Below, piece by piece: positions 53,444 to 64,000 of a stretch of 64,000 nt of DNA. The notes beneath the pieces were generated by a model. The model was not told the origin of the DNA. It was given only the letters and a program-made list of their open reading frames with translations, and ran no database searches. The stretch covers positions 248,001-312,000 of the forward strand of contig JADIIU010000004.1 of assembly GCA_027603945.1 (NCBI GenBank), in the 5' to 3' direction. This stretch comes from Terramyces sp. JEL0728 (taxonomy: Eukaryota; Chytridiomycota; Chytridiomycetes; Rhizophydiales; Terramycetaceae). The number at the start of each line of letters is the position of its first letter. Position 1 is the first letter of the stretch. Both the position numbers and the translations under genes were made by a program.

Positions 53444-55592
53444 AAAGGCAGTTTCCAAAAGTTTTTGATAGTTACAAGCATCAAATCGAACGCAATCCCA
53501 AAAACTGGGCCGTCCTTTGGTATACTTAGGGATTCAGGGAATTTGGGGTATCTTTGAGAAAAATGTGTGAGCAATACATGTTTCGCTTGCATCCTGGCAT
53601 TAAAAGAAAGTACTTGATCCCAACTTGGATAGCTTCTCCAATTGTGCAATGATTCTTCAAAATGGCTTCTTCGTGAAGGTCGTCAGTCAGTGTTGCTTCG
53701 TGGACAAGTAAATCAGACGCAAACCCGATTTCCGCAAACTTGTCTGATGGCCTGCAGTCTCCTGAAAACCTAAATTTAATTGATTATTACGATAGCTTGA
53801 ATCCACATGTAAACTGTAAAGCTACCGCATAAGATAGATGGCAATGCTTCACCAGCGCAGTACGGAGAGTCGATATGCCACAATCTTGAAATAATGGGGT
53901 AGTAGCCCTCTGAGTGGAGAGAAATTCCTTAGAGTCGATAAAAACTACAGAATCCATCCCAATATCTTCAATTTCGGAATAATCGTTTATCCAATCAAAC
54001 ATTGGATACGGCCCTACAACATATAACTTGTTGGACGTAAGCGTTTTACGTTTTTGAAGTATTTCAAAAAGCCCAAGATGATGATCAGCATGCATGTGAG
54101 ATATAAAAACCAGATTCAAATCTTTCAGTTCCTTTTCCAGCCTTTCAGGACCAAAATGTCTATGCATTTGTCCCATTGTCCCCTCTCCGCAGTCTAACAA
54201 TATTGTTTGATGGCCAGAGCAGCGGAATAAGGTAGAACTAACTAAATATTATATAGAAACTACCATTTCTGTACTTTCCTGGTATTGCAGATCCTGTTCC
54301 CAATGGAATAGCATATTTATCTGTAAACTGCTGACTATCTACCGTTTGCAATTGACCGAGCCGCTTTTTCACTTGCTGGATACTAGCCATTAACCCGCTT
54401 GAGGCATTATCTACAGCCCTTTCTTTATTTGGCTCCAAAGCCACTTTTGGTTCAATAATTAGATTCATTTTTGGCGTTCCGATTACTGATTTTTTTAAAT
54501 TTTCTAAATCTTTGGTTAGATAGGCTCACCTTTTGGGAATTTTACATCTATGCCGGTATAACATTGAGGAAACACTTCCTTGTCAATCTTGTTTAATACA
54601 TTAATAATTGCAGATGATGATGCAAAAGGGATTTCAGAGTTGTGAAGCCCGTCAGCGATGAAAATATGCTGTATTTTTGGATTCATCGCTTTAATCCAAT
54701 CAATATATCGCGCGTCATTCAATACTTCAGAGCTTGACTGGTGTATAATACACTTTGGTATGTTTTCCTTTTCCAGTAGAAATTTCTTTATAAACCCATT
54801 TGTTGTTAGAGATTCGATGAATGAATTGTCTGGGCAATCCAGAATCATAAATATAGATCCAGGTTGGGGAGGTGACACACATTGGCTTGGAGTAACAGTG
54901 GTTCCAAAAGTTGATACTACACTTTCCCCCTTCACTAATTTCCCCATATCCGGTCCGTTTTTCACTCCCAGCCCCCTTGCTTTCTTTGCATCCATCTTCC
55001 CGTCAATCATTGGCCCTCTACAGATGTAGCAAACAGCACTTTCCATGTTGCTTGTTTGTGCACGCAAATTTGCCTTGCTGTCATCATAAAAGAAATCCTT
55101 CGATGACGGAAATATTTGTGCAATTAACCTACGCTTCTTCTTTGCCGTTTGCTCATAGGTCGCATTGCCCTTGAGAATTGAATGTTTGGAATTGGAATTG
55201 ATAGTAGTAGAGTACACTGTAATCAGATCATCCTGATAACAGATATTATTGTTTTCAATTTCCGTTAGTTTTACATTAAAATTTGAGCGGAGCATAAACC
55301 TACGAGTAGCTGCTATGAAATGCGTCAAGAATTTTGGTCCAACAATGTCAATCTGAGGAACATTTGCATCAGCAATGGTAAATATCAATCCTGGCAATCC
55401 CCCGATATTATCCCATTTTATCTTGGACAAAAATATGGCTTTCAACTTTGACAATTTGATCTGGTGTTCGTTACAATTCCGCTGCGTTCCTTCTCCGGCA
55501 TTAAATAAATATTTGGCAGAGTCAAAGCTGAGGTAGAATGATGGTCTACTACTTCCATTTCGTGTGGACACTACCTGGAGTGAATATTTCAT
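53392..55592 (-). CDS. ELAC2: Ribonuclease Z, long form (copy B)
   Basis: Five exons, 705 aa, HMHADHHLG zinc motif intact. Changes cluster in the poorly conserved inter-domain linker: SKHSILKGNATYEQTAKKK for SKNSILKGNTTYEQAAKKK, GESVVS for GENVVS, and QTVDSQQ for QTADSQQ. The 5' flank carries a deletion of about 15 bp relative to copy A just upstream of the ATG. Confidence 0.95.
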
Positions 55593-55743
55593 GAAAAAAA
55601 AAGTCAAAATTGATTCAATCACGGTAGAATTAAAAGTTGCCGATTGGAATTCATCTTGGTTGGATTCGGGCTGGTGCTGTACCTATAGCTGCAACACACC
55701 AAATTAGTAGTTCATAAAAAACTGTTTATTCACGAAAGGCAAA

Positions 55744-56658
55744 TTAAACCAAGGTAGATTTTAAAGATTTTCTGGATGCTTTTCGATTAACCTCAGTTGA
55801 TAGTTTGTGGACCAATTCTTTTAAATTTTCAATGGAATCTGCTGAGGAATTACGGCTTGGGGTATGGTCAATAATTGCGGTTTGAGCATCGTCATCAACA
55901 GCAGCAATATCTTCCTTTTTGATTGGGAAAGAGGTGCAGACAATTTCCTAGTATCAAACGCGACATACCTCCATCATAGATATACTCTTTTTCAATACTG
56001 CCCATTTTGATCCAATTGCGTTTTCCAATCTTGGATCTTCAACGGCGTAGTGCATCTTCATCATACTAACCACTCCTTCCAGATCAGAAACTATTTGAGA
56101 CTCAATTTCCAATACCCTTGAGATATTCAGTTTTTGGGCTATGTTAGATAGGTATTACAAGTAGATGGCGGTGCACTTGGCATTTCTCTAGGACCGGTTG
56201 GCCGTCTAGTGTGTCTGTTTCTTGGTGCAGACGGAATTGTCGGAAGGGGTCTCAACTGTACAGATTCAACTCTGCGGTGGTTGTCTCTATTATTTCCGGA
56301 ATATAAATCCGGCAGTGAAGCGATTGATGTTCTTCCGATGGTAAGCTTGGAAGTGTCTTTTCTAAATGTCTTGTTAAAGTTTTGCTTTGCTTTGTTTGTC
56401 AACTTTTTCCACAAGTCATTGAAATTTCTCATACTAGGAGTTGGTCTATGTTAACCCTCTTTACTTGGTATTGAATTGTCCTGATGTTTGATATGCGAGC
56501 CCCCTTGATAATGTGATTGGCCTCGGTGAGTTGAGCGGAGATTTCTGTGAATTCAAGTCAATGTCACTGTAAAAGTTTTGGTACGATGCAATGAAATCGT
56601 CGTTGTATTGAACATCCAGCATCTTTCTGTTGAATTCGTTGGCGTCTCTTCTTGTCAT
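55744..56658 (-). CDS. Uncharacterised basic protein, 284 aa (copy B)
   Basis: Same four-exon gene as at 24494-25408, with the same introns and apparently the same product. The sequence upstream of ATG 56658 happens to be open in this copy because of indels in the promoter, but the frame is not shared with copy A, so I keep the downstream ATG. Confidence 0.7.
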
Positions 56659-56881
56659 TTTAAAGATAAAGAGTTTGAAGCGCGACTGGGCAATTGTTTG
56701 TTTACGAGCGCTCCTGTCAACACCACATGCAAGGATTAATTCCACAGTCGTAGCGTAGATTATTATTAAAAATGATAAAGTTTTGTCTCTATCAACCAAG
56801 GTGACTTGTTTTTCGTTTTGATTGTTATTAACAAGGATCTTGACAACTATTGTTTGTCCAAAAAATCGCGTTTTTTTATAA

Positions 56882-57597
56882 ATGACTACCGTCTCATCCA
56901 ACGAAAAGTTCAAAATAATCACCGCAAACGAACTATCAGATAGCAAAGGCAATCTTGCTGAAGGTAATCTACTTTTTAAGCAGATGACAAAGAAATAAAC
57001 GCAATAATCGATCAAAGCAGAAGATTGAGCGACGCTAATGCCACCAAAATGCAAGAAAAGCTTCAAAGAGCCGAGAAAACATTAGAAGGAAGCAAAAAGT
57101 CCAGCTTGAGCAGTGGTAATCTAAACTCAGCATCAGCACGAGCAAATATATTGTCTGGGATGCTAGGAAAGAGAAACTCGGGATCTTTAACAGAACTGGA
57201 TGAAAAAATGGAAAGAGCAGAAAAATATCTCTCATCGGGAAAGAGAAGTGATGGGGGAAAAGCTGCCAGTCATCAGAGATTGAATGTAATCAACACTGTT
57301 TTGGGGATTCCAGACAGCAACCCTGAATCGGCACCGCTAATGAGTCCTGATATAGAAAACAAACTCAGCAGGGCTGAAAAGATCTGCAATGCGTCTCAAG
57401 CACCTCCTGTAATCGAAAGAAGGAACTCAAAGCACAGTGTTTTGCACTCTGTCTTTAGTGGTGACAAGGATCCTGAAGTACAGTCCGTAGATAGCCATTA
57501 TGAAAGAGCAAGCAAAATCAAGCCAAAGAAAGAAACAAAAGAAGATTCTCACAAATCTCAAAATAGGGTTGTAATGAAAAATATTATTGGGAAATGA
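56882..57597 (+). CDS. RAEK-repeat protein, 231 aa (copy B)
   Basis: Two exons as in copy A. Differences lie in linkers or are conservative in the repeat helix: EKMERAEKYL for EKMDRAEKYL, GGKAASH for GGKVASH, GIPDSNPES for GIPDNSPES. The repeat periodicity is preserved. Confidence 0.7.
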
Positions 57598-57635
57598 CCA
57601 ACAATAAAAATACACAGTTATCCTTTATGATTAAA

Positions 57636-58955
57636 TTACGACAAGAAAAAAGAAACATTTTCGTAGTATTGCAGCATTGGGTTATCGCCGGAGCGCGTCG
57701 TTGTGGATGGTAAATCTCCATATCTGCGAAGGAACTCTGCGTGCTTCAAAATGGTGCCATCTTTCTTGTTTAATTGCTTGTACACACTCTTGATTAAATT
57801 GAAGTCGGTGGGGAAAAAGATATCAAAATATCCAGGCTGGACAAGATAGTCGCTGCAAGCAACCATTTCGTCTTTATGTCTGATTTGCACGACTGGTGCA
57901 TTTACTCCTTCTATTGTGTCAGGAAGAGAATCAAAATCAGAAATAATCAGTTTGTGCTTTGGAAAGTAATCTCTGAGATTTTTCATGAACTGGAAAGCAT
58001 TTGTTGGAACAAACTCTCTTCTTGATAAATTTGCTTTGTATGGATTCATATAATCAACTGCTCTACTCTTCCAATTTAAAACTGGGGTTTGATATCCAGT
58101 CGTGTTCCTAACCCCCAAATACTCCTTCAGCAATGGATCAGATAGAGGAATATATCCTTCCTTGTAGTCTCCAGTTTCATCAATTTCCACGATACCCTGC
58201 AGCGGATCTTCTCTATCATACCTAATGACGTCGTGGGACAGATTATCCTATTCTTAGGGAAAATTTACCAGTACTTCCATAGCGATAAAGAAGCAAGCCT
58301 TTGGCTGTAAATCATTGAATTCCAAGAAGGATTTGTTTAATACGTTAACAGAATGCGGCGATTGCTGTTGAATTTGAGCCAATTTGCCAGATATTTCTAT
58401 GATAGTGTATTTGGTCGACTGGTATATATCTGGATGATTATTTTCGATAAAAGTCATAATGTCATTCATCAGCGTTCCGTTTCCTGCTCCAGCTTCGTAT
58501 ATCAACAGTTCTGATTCTTTGCTTTGTACAAATTCCTGGATGATGTACTTGGCGAGCGCATATCCGTACCAAGGCTAATATTAATCCAAACTCACCTTGA
58601 ATATTTCGGATGGAGTGTGCCAAATTTGATCATTTCCGTATTCTGCATATAGTTTCCCCAAATGTAAAAAGAAATCATTATTGTCTCTGACTTTCTTGAA
58701 GTCTATTGGGGAATCCGAAAATACTTTTGCTTCCTTTGAAAAATATCCATACTTTGGATGATACAGAGAGTTATGAATGAACTCTCTGGCACTCATCCTG
58801 ACTTGGGTGGGCATTTCGGATAACTGGGCTGCTTGTTTTCCAGTAATAAAATTGAAGCTATTGACTGCATCCGGCATCCCCTCTTTTTTCCTTTCCTGCC
58901 TTGCCAGTACATCCCAATATGAAATCCGGCGAAGATGCACTTTTATTTTGTTCAT
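57636..58955 (-). CDS. NDUFAF7: NDUFAF7/MidA complex I assembly methyltransferase (copy B)
   Basis: Three exons, 425 aa. The second intron is 21 nt against 20 nt in copy A (one extra T-run base), again an indel confined to an intron. Changes: EYLGVRN for EYLEVRN, AFQFMKN for AFQLMKN, YKQLNKK for YKQVNKK. The SAM motif is unchanged. Confidence 0.94.
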
Positions 58956-59014
58956 TTGAGAAATTTTCACCAAAAAAACTTGCAAAAACTTTATTGAATT
59001 CGGACATCCAGATT

Positions 59015-60629
59015 ATGACACAGTTGGCACCTCTGATTTACAAAGTACTTACCAGAAAGTATGGGTACAAAGTTACGATGCCTGCTATCCAGTTTCTCCA
59101 GAGCTTTGTGGAAGACCAACAAGTAGATCAGGAAAACTTTTTATATTTACTGGATGAAATTTCCAAAGAGTACCAGGGCAATATCATAGAAAAAGCACAA
59201 TTGGAATTGGTTGTTGCAGATATATTAAAAAAGAATTCAGAGTCTTCAGGTGATGAGCAATTTCAGCAATTGCAAAAATATCTCTCAATTGTGGATTTGT
59301 TTGCCCTGCCAAAGTATGTTTATTATCCTCAAAAGGATCAATTTGCCTTGGAAAATTCTGATAAACAATTCCTCAGTAAAGTGCAAGACAAGTCTCTAGA
59401 ATATAGAAATCGATATGAGGTGATCAAACAAAGAATTCTACGGAACGAAGCTTTTTTGAAACCAACATTTTCTGCAGACTTGAATTCGTACTACAAGATC
59501 ACGCCAATTATTCATTTGAAGGGAAAGCCGCCAGGTAAATATCTGTTATTTGGATTGTTATGTGAAATTCAAGAAGGGAAATTGTTTATAGAAGATTCAG
59601 ATTGCTATATAGAAATTACACTTGGTGCAAATCTACAATTGGGCAATGGTATATTCACCAGAGGCTGTTTTGTATTGGCTGAGGGCGACTACACTGTAAA
59701 CGGAGTATTTATTGTGGAGACTTTGGCGATGCCTCAGCCAGAAACAAGAAGGAAAACTCTGACAAATATCCCCCTCAGTAAAGACTTTTTTGGCGGTCAT
59801 CATGTTGACCCTAATGACCATTTGCTGTCAGAAGTTGAAAAAGCAGAAGTATCGTTTGTGATCTTATCAGATGTCTGGCTTGATAACCATCTTGTAAATA
59901 ATTCTAATAGTAGACTTTGGAGAAACTAGATGTGTTGTTCAGAGGCTATTCCGAAGCGGTTATACCTTTCATGTTTATATTTATTGGTAATTTCCAATCT
60001 ACCAGCTATGTTCATAGTGCTTCTGCGGCTGCTAGTTATCGAGAAAACTTTGATCAATTAGCGAATATTATTTCCAAATACCCGCAGATATCTCAGCAGT
60101 CTCGTTTCATTTTCATTCCCGGACCAAATGATCCATATTGTAACGTTTATCCAAAGCCACCAATTCCAGGCCAATTTTGCAAGAAATTGTTGTCCAAGGT
60201 AAAGAACGTCACTTTGGCGAGCAATCCATGCAGAATCAAGTATGCCAAACAGGATATTGTAATTTTCCGCGAAGATTTAATGAACCTCATGTTAAGAAAC
60301 TCTGTAATACCAGTAGAAGGAGACAACATTGACAAATATGTAGACAAAGATTAATACGTAGTTAATTTCGACTGTTCTTGACCAAGGTTTTTTGCTACCA
60401 CTTCCGATGGATGTCAAACCAGTAATACTTTCGCACTATCAATCACTAATGCTGTATCCTATGCCAGATTTGGTAACTGCCGTTAACTTAGTTGATATTG
60501 GCAGACAAATTTGAGAGTTATCAACATGAATATGAAGAATGCAAAGTTGTGAATCCAGGCTCGTTCCCAAATAGCCAGTTCCAATTCACTGTGTATCAGC
60601 CGGCACTAGGGTTAATTGAACCAAGGTAG
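59015..60629 (+). CDS. POLE2: DNA polymerase epsilon subunit B (copy B)
   Basis: Four exons, 517 aa. I noticed one amino-acid change (FREDLMNLM for FREDIMNLM) plus a silent GCT/GCA alanine, the strongest conservation in the unit apart from RPS10. Start chosen as in copy A. Confidence 0.95.
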
Positions 60630-60721
60630 CAAAGATCTAACGCTAGTATTCTATACTGAAAAACATTTTTTGATCAAATTCTGATTATACTGTTATCATT
60701 AGTTTATTATCTTTAAATACA

Positions 60722-60908
60722 TTAACTCCTCAGTGATTTAGTAACACATTTCTTGAAGGCTTCAAATTCGGATTTGCAAGAATCTCTTTGTACTTCACTG
60801 AAATACTTGTTTACGCAAGCTCCGTAAGCAATGGCCTTTGTTAATAATCATTACCGTATGGCTGCAAGAGGCGACTGACTTTGATAATTTTTGTATTCCT
60901 TTTCCCAT
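60722..60908 (-). CDS. NDUFAF8: NDUFAF8-like twin CX9C protein (copy B)
   Basis: Two exons with a 19-nt intron inside the first CX9C pair, 55 aa, all four cysteines kept. The 11-bp gap to the divergent ATG10-like start is the same as in copy A. Confidence 0.8.
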
Positions 60909-60919
60909 CCTAAATTCAA

Positions 60920-61267
60920 ATGCAAAATTGGGAAAAGAAAAGAGGATTTCTAGAAAAAAGAGTAGAAACATTCGATACTCATATTCTGGTTTGGGACGTT
61001 CATATCGTAGAGTCTGATATATGGGAATGTCCAGTTTTGTTTTTCAGGATTCAAGATCAGTCTGGATCACCAGTAAATCCATATACTATTAGAGATATTG
61101 AATTCATTTCCCAATCGGAACACCCGATACTAGGCACGCCGTTCTATTTCATCCATCCTTGCCAGAGTAATACACTGATGAATGAATTAAAAGTCGATCC
61201 TGCTGATAGCCTAATGTTTCTGGGAAGCTTATGGCAGAATATTCTGGGAGTAAAGTTGCTTGACTGA
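60920..61267 (+). CDS. ATG10: ATG10-like E2 enzyme (copy B)
   Basis: Single exon, 115 aa, catalytic HPC kept. Changes: DIWECPV for DIWKCPV and ILGVKLLD for ILGLKLLD near the end. Confidence 0.84.
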   Translation: MQNWEKKRGFLEKRVETFDTHILVWDVHIVESDIWECPVLFFRIQDQSGSPVNPYTIRDIEFISQSEHPILGTPFYFIHPCQSNTLMNELKVDPADSLMFLGSLWQNILGVKLLD

Positions 61268-61338
61268 CCCAAGCGTGGTAGAATCGGCAGTATTTTGGCT
61301 GGTGCTCAAAAGTCTTTCCTTTTTTTGGAACTTGCAAA

Positions 61339-61516
61339 ATGTCCAACCTGATGAAATTCTTTGCAAAGGTATTTCAATAGTAACCAGATATCAATCGGAA
61401 GTATACTGGGATTGGGAATAGGAGTAGGGATACATGAATTTACCTCAAAGCAGCCAGTAGCCAAGCAGGACCAAATATCCAAAGAAGAAATACTACAGAG
61501 CATGGCAAATAAATAA
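61339..61516 (+). CDS. Small single-span membrane protein, 52 aa (copy B)
   Basis: Same two-exon gene as 30082-30259, with the 19-nt intron and glycine-rich membrane helix unchanged, although the spacer to the upstream gene has gained four bases. Function unknown. Confidence 0.6.
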
Positions 61517-61583
61517 TTTTATTATTATATACTAGTTTGATGTTAATTTCCAGGCAATGTGTTAATGGAATGCTGGCTACTAT

Positions 61584-62191
61584 TCAGAACCATCGCAGAA
61601 CACCAAAGAATACATTGATAACGATTCCCGATATAATGCCCTGCTGCTGCCGTCTTGAAAATATATTTCCTTCCTTTAACCAGAAAATAATGATAATTCC
61701 TGCAAAGTATCCAAGGACTAAACCCAATAATAAATCCACCTGAGATCCGGTAATTTCTGTTGTATCATTGCCAGCGTTTTCTATCCACTGCTCTTCCGCC
61801 TGTGCTGCCAAGTTTGGCGATTCTAGTATGTTTACTCCTCTTAAAGTATGAAATTGATTTCGTAATTCAAGGACCTCATTTTCCTCCAAACCTAAATAAA
61901 TTATTACTAACCCATTTCAAGCAATCTATCAAATCCTACCCTCCTTACATCCTGTTCGTCTCCAGAAAGATTGCCCTCCTCTTCAGATACACTACAGTGT
62001 AACACGGTATCCTGAGAAAGTATCGTTGAATTATCAAGAATCTTTCCCCTCTGTATAATTCGTAAAAACTTGTTCTGCATTTCCGGATACTGATTTATAA
62101 TGATATCTTTGAGGTTTTTAATTGATATTTCCTTTGTTTCAATCAAAAAATCCTCTCTCGCATCAACAAATCGCACAGTGATTTTTTGCAT
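61584..62191 (-). CDS. DSC3: DSC3-like ubiquitin-domain membrane protein (copy B)
   Basis: Two exons, 195 aa, product identical to copy A as far as I can see; changes are silent. The intergenic DNA downstream of the stop, shared with the small membrane protein, has a 12-bp insertion relative to copy A. Confidence 0.85.
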
Positions 62192-62202
62192 TTCAAACTT
62201 TT

Positions 62203-63629
62203 ATGTCACCGTTACAGGAAGAACTAATAAATTATTACAAGCAACGGCTAGGTCTGATCTACTAATAACCAGAGTTTGCCGAGATTGAATATCAGTCTGC
62301 GCTGGATTCTATTCAGGAGCTAAAGATTTCACATGAAGAAACACACAAGTAACTTGAACTAAATCTAGGTTATCGTGGGAAGTATTCAAGAGAACCAAGG
62401 AGGGTAGATAGTAATAACACAGTATATTCGCTGCAACAAGCACTTGGAGATTTTCAAGCGGCAGTATTTGAAGAACGCAAACATACTTTGGCTATCGTAG
62501 CAGAAAATGATGCCTTGAAAAGTACAACTGGCTAACAAAAGTCCAGGAGTTAAAAGACAGGAAAAAAATCAGATTTCTACTATCGCTGTCTGGCTCTCCT
62601 GAGGAAGAAGTGACTTATTTCAGGGATAGATACTTTTTCCTTAATATAGGTTGGATAAGAGACTTGTAAAGATTAGCAGAACTCAACAAGGGCCTAGACT
62701 GGAGGAACAGGATTTGATAATCTTGGAAGACGAAGCTGAAGGCTTGAAATTGACTATTTCTTCATTGCAAACACAACTGGAAGAACAAGTAATTTACACA
62801 TAACTTAGAACACTACCTATGAGGAGGCGATTGCCGGGTTAATGAAAGAGAGACGGTTACGGGAAGACGAGGAAAAAGCACGGAGAGATTTTGAAGAAGA
62901 AAAGATTGAATCACTCACAAAGAAGCTGGCCCAAATGAGGTTGCTGTGCCGGGAAAATACAAAAGAACTGCTGCGTACAAAGAAAATGTCGCATAGAAAC
63001 GAAAAAAGTTTGATTGAAGAAAAGTCAATGCTTGTAAATGAAATTAAGAAGCTGAACAATCTGCTGAACAAAGAAAAAGTGAAAAACGATAATCAGGAAA
63101 AGGTATTTGTGGAATAACAAGAACATTGGAGATCGTATTTCCAAAGAACAGCAACAATTGACAAATGAACTGAACGATAAAGTTCACAAGTTGCAGCAAA
63201 ATGTGCGCAAAGTTAATGTAAGCAGATTTAACTCAGAATGACTATGAAGATTATCGTAGTGTAACAGAAAAAAAATTGGAATATTTCAAAAGTAAAGTGG
63301 ACGCTGCAAATCAAAAGTACCGATTCTTTAATCTAGCTACATGGCGCTGAAGAGGAGAAGAGATTATGAAATTGAAGGGTTTACCAGTGATATTGTAAAT
63401 CTTCGACAGCAACTGCGAACTCTTGAAAAAAGCATTTTGAAATATGGAGCCCTTGAGGATAAAGAGCTTATTCTTTTGAATATCGGTAATTTTTCTTAAC
63501 CTACAGCTCGTTTGACAGGCGAAAAAGCTGGTAAAATTTCTCAACACCTCCAAGATATCAAAGTATGGACTGCTAATATAGGCTAAAGTATATAAAACGG
63601 AACAAGCTGTTCAATTACTAGAAATTTGA
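62203..63629 (+). CDS. CCDC77: CCDC77 (copy B)
   Basis: Twelve exons, 402 aa. Here intron 6 (62789-62808) ends in AG, unlike copy A. Intron 5 (62630-62649) is AT-AG as in copy A and has CCTTAAT near its end. The last intron reads GTATGGACTGCTAATATAG, without the in-frame stop seen in copy A, showing that this stop is intronic. Confidence 0.9.
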
Positions 63630-63718
63630 CTATAATAAAAGGAGTCGATTCCATTGTTTTCCACCGCATTGTGTGTTGGGACAATCCACGTAATAGCAAG
63701 GAATAATCTTTAATAAAA

Positions 63719-64000
63719 ATGGGCGGTGGTGCTTCAAAGCAATCTATGGCAATGGCAAACGAATCTTCAGACTCGCTTGTCAATAAATTTTTGGCAGCTA
63801 AAGTCAGAAACCCTGACAATCTTATGGCAAAGCATTTCTCAGAAGAGTACTACAACTCACTCAACGAGTCTGAAAAAGCCCGGCTGTTAAAGATTTGCAA
63901 AAGTGGTGGAGATAACCCAGACTCTTCATTGGGGATGTATGCCCAACAACCTGACGACTATGACGTATTTGCTGTATATTTTGACAAGGTTATTCGAGAA
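63719..64000 (+). CDS. Phosphagen kinase, N-terminal 94 codons (copy B, runs off window)
   Basis: Begins MGGGASK as in copy A and covers the N-terminal phosphagen kinase domain up to the FDKVIRE segment. No amino-acid difference from copy A in this part. Whether this copy is complete or also truncated at a further repeat junction cannot be seen; a complete gene would need about 260 more codons. Confidence 0.85.
   Translation, partial: MGGGASKQSMAMANESSDSLVNKFLAAKVRNPDNLMAKHFSEEYYNSLNESEKARLLKICKSGGDNPDSSLGMYAQQPDDYDVFAVYFDKVIRE

Larger units (their letters stand above)
33104..64000. repeat. 31-kb direct repeat unit, copy B (partial, runs off window)
   Basis: Second unit, beginning with the same bases as 1837 but flanked on the left by phosphagen kinase coding sequence instead of the RPS10 promoter. 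It is visible for 30,897 bp and ends in the N-terminal coding part of its own kinase gene, so its right end and any third unit are outside the window. Differences from copy A are mainly silent or intronic, with a handful of conservative amino-acid changes per gene. Confidence 0.95.

Noticed and set aside
1..64000. Prokaryotic or organellar origin of the window
   Set aside because: Spliceosomal introns throughout, U2AF1, RPS10, POLE2 and cilium genes show nuclear eukaryotic DNA; no operon-type ribosome binding sites were seen.

Overview
The window is nuclear DNA of an intron-rich but extremely compact unicellular eukaryote. Fungal-lineage hallmarks are an APSES/KilA-N regulator, a WD40 protein with the fungal DUF2415 motif and a Dsc3-like E3 subunit. 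Motile-cilium genes (CFAP58, CFAP43, CCDC77), a SCAR/WAVE subunit (CYFIP) and an animal/protist-type phosphagen kinase are also present. Together they suggest a flagellated, early-diverging holomycotan (chytrid- or aphelid-like). The taxon is inferred from gene content, not proven.

Layout. Positions 1-1836 are unique and hold a partial F-box-like gene and U2AF1. From 1837 a 31,267-bp unit runs to 33103 and is repeated directly from 33104 to the window end (copy A, then partial copy B). Gene order in each unit: RPS10, CFAP58, ketoacyl-ACP synthase, APSES factor, Bmt6-like rRNA methyltransferase, an unknown gene, a small ORF, a Dam-like adenine methyltransferase, CFAP43, DUF2415 WD40 protein, CYFIP, secreted class-3 lipase, long-form RNase Z, two unknown proteins, NDUFAF7, POLE2, NDUFAF8, ATG10-like, a small membrane protein, DSC3-like, CCDC77 and phosphagen kinase. 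At the A/B junction the kinase gene is cut and fused to the 5' flank of RPS10. The copies differ by scattered, mostly silent substitutions and by small indels in introns or intergenic DNA, so both are kept intact. They are either a diverged tandem duplication or two haplotypes joined by the assembler.

The most striking property is splicing. I resolved 85 introns in U2AF1 plus one unit. All are 19-25 nt, nearly all 19-22, with a GT donor, a TAAY-like branch motif a few bases before the end, and AG. In every gene, removing them gives a length divisible by three and restores conserved protein sequence. A few introns of the same length break the GT-AG rule. Intergenic spaces are 4-90 nt in most places, several divergent start codons are 11-59 nt apart or overlap, and one convergent pair overlaps in coding sequence.

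Functional themes: cilium building and motility (CFAP58, CFAP43, CCDC77, possibly the myristoylation-motif phosphagen kinase), actin (CYFIP), mitochondria (NDUFAF7, NDUFAF8, perhaps the KAS enzyme), RNA processing (U2AF1, RNase Z, Bmt6-like, RPS10), replication and cell cycle (POLE2, APSES factor, MluI-box promoters), protein turnover (ATG10-like, DSC3-like, F-box) and a phage-type DNA adenine methyltransferase homologue. I saw no rRNA or tRNA genes, transposon or CRISPR array.
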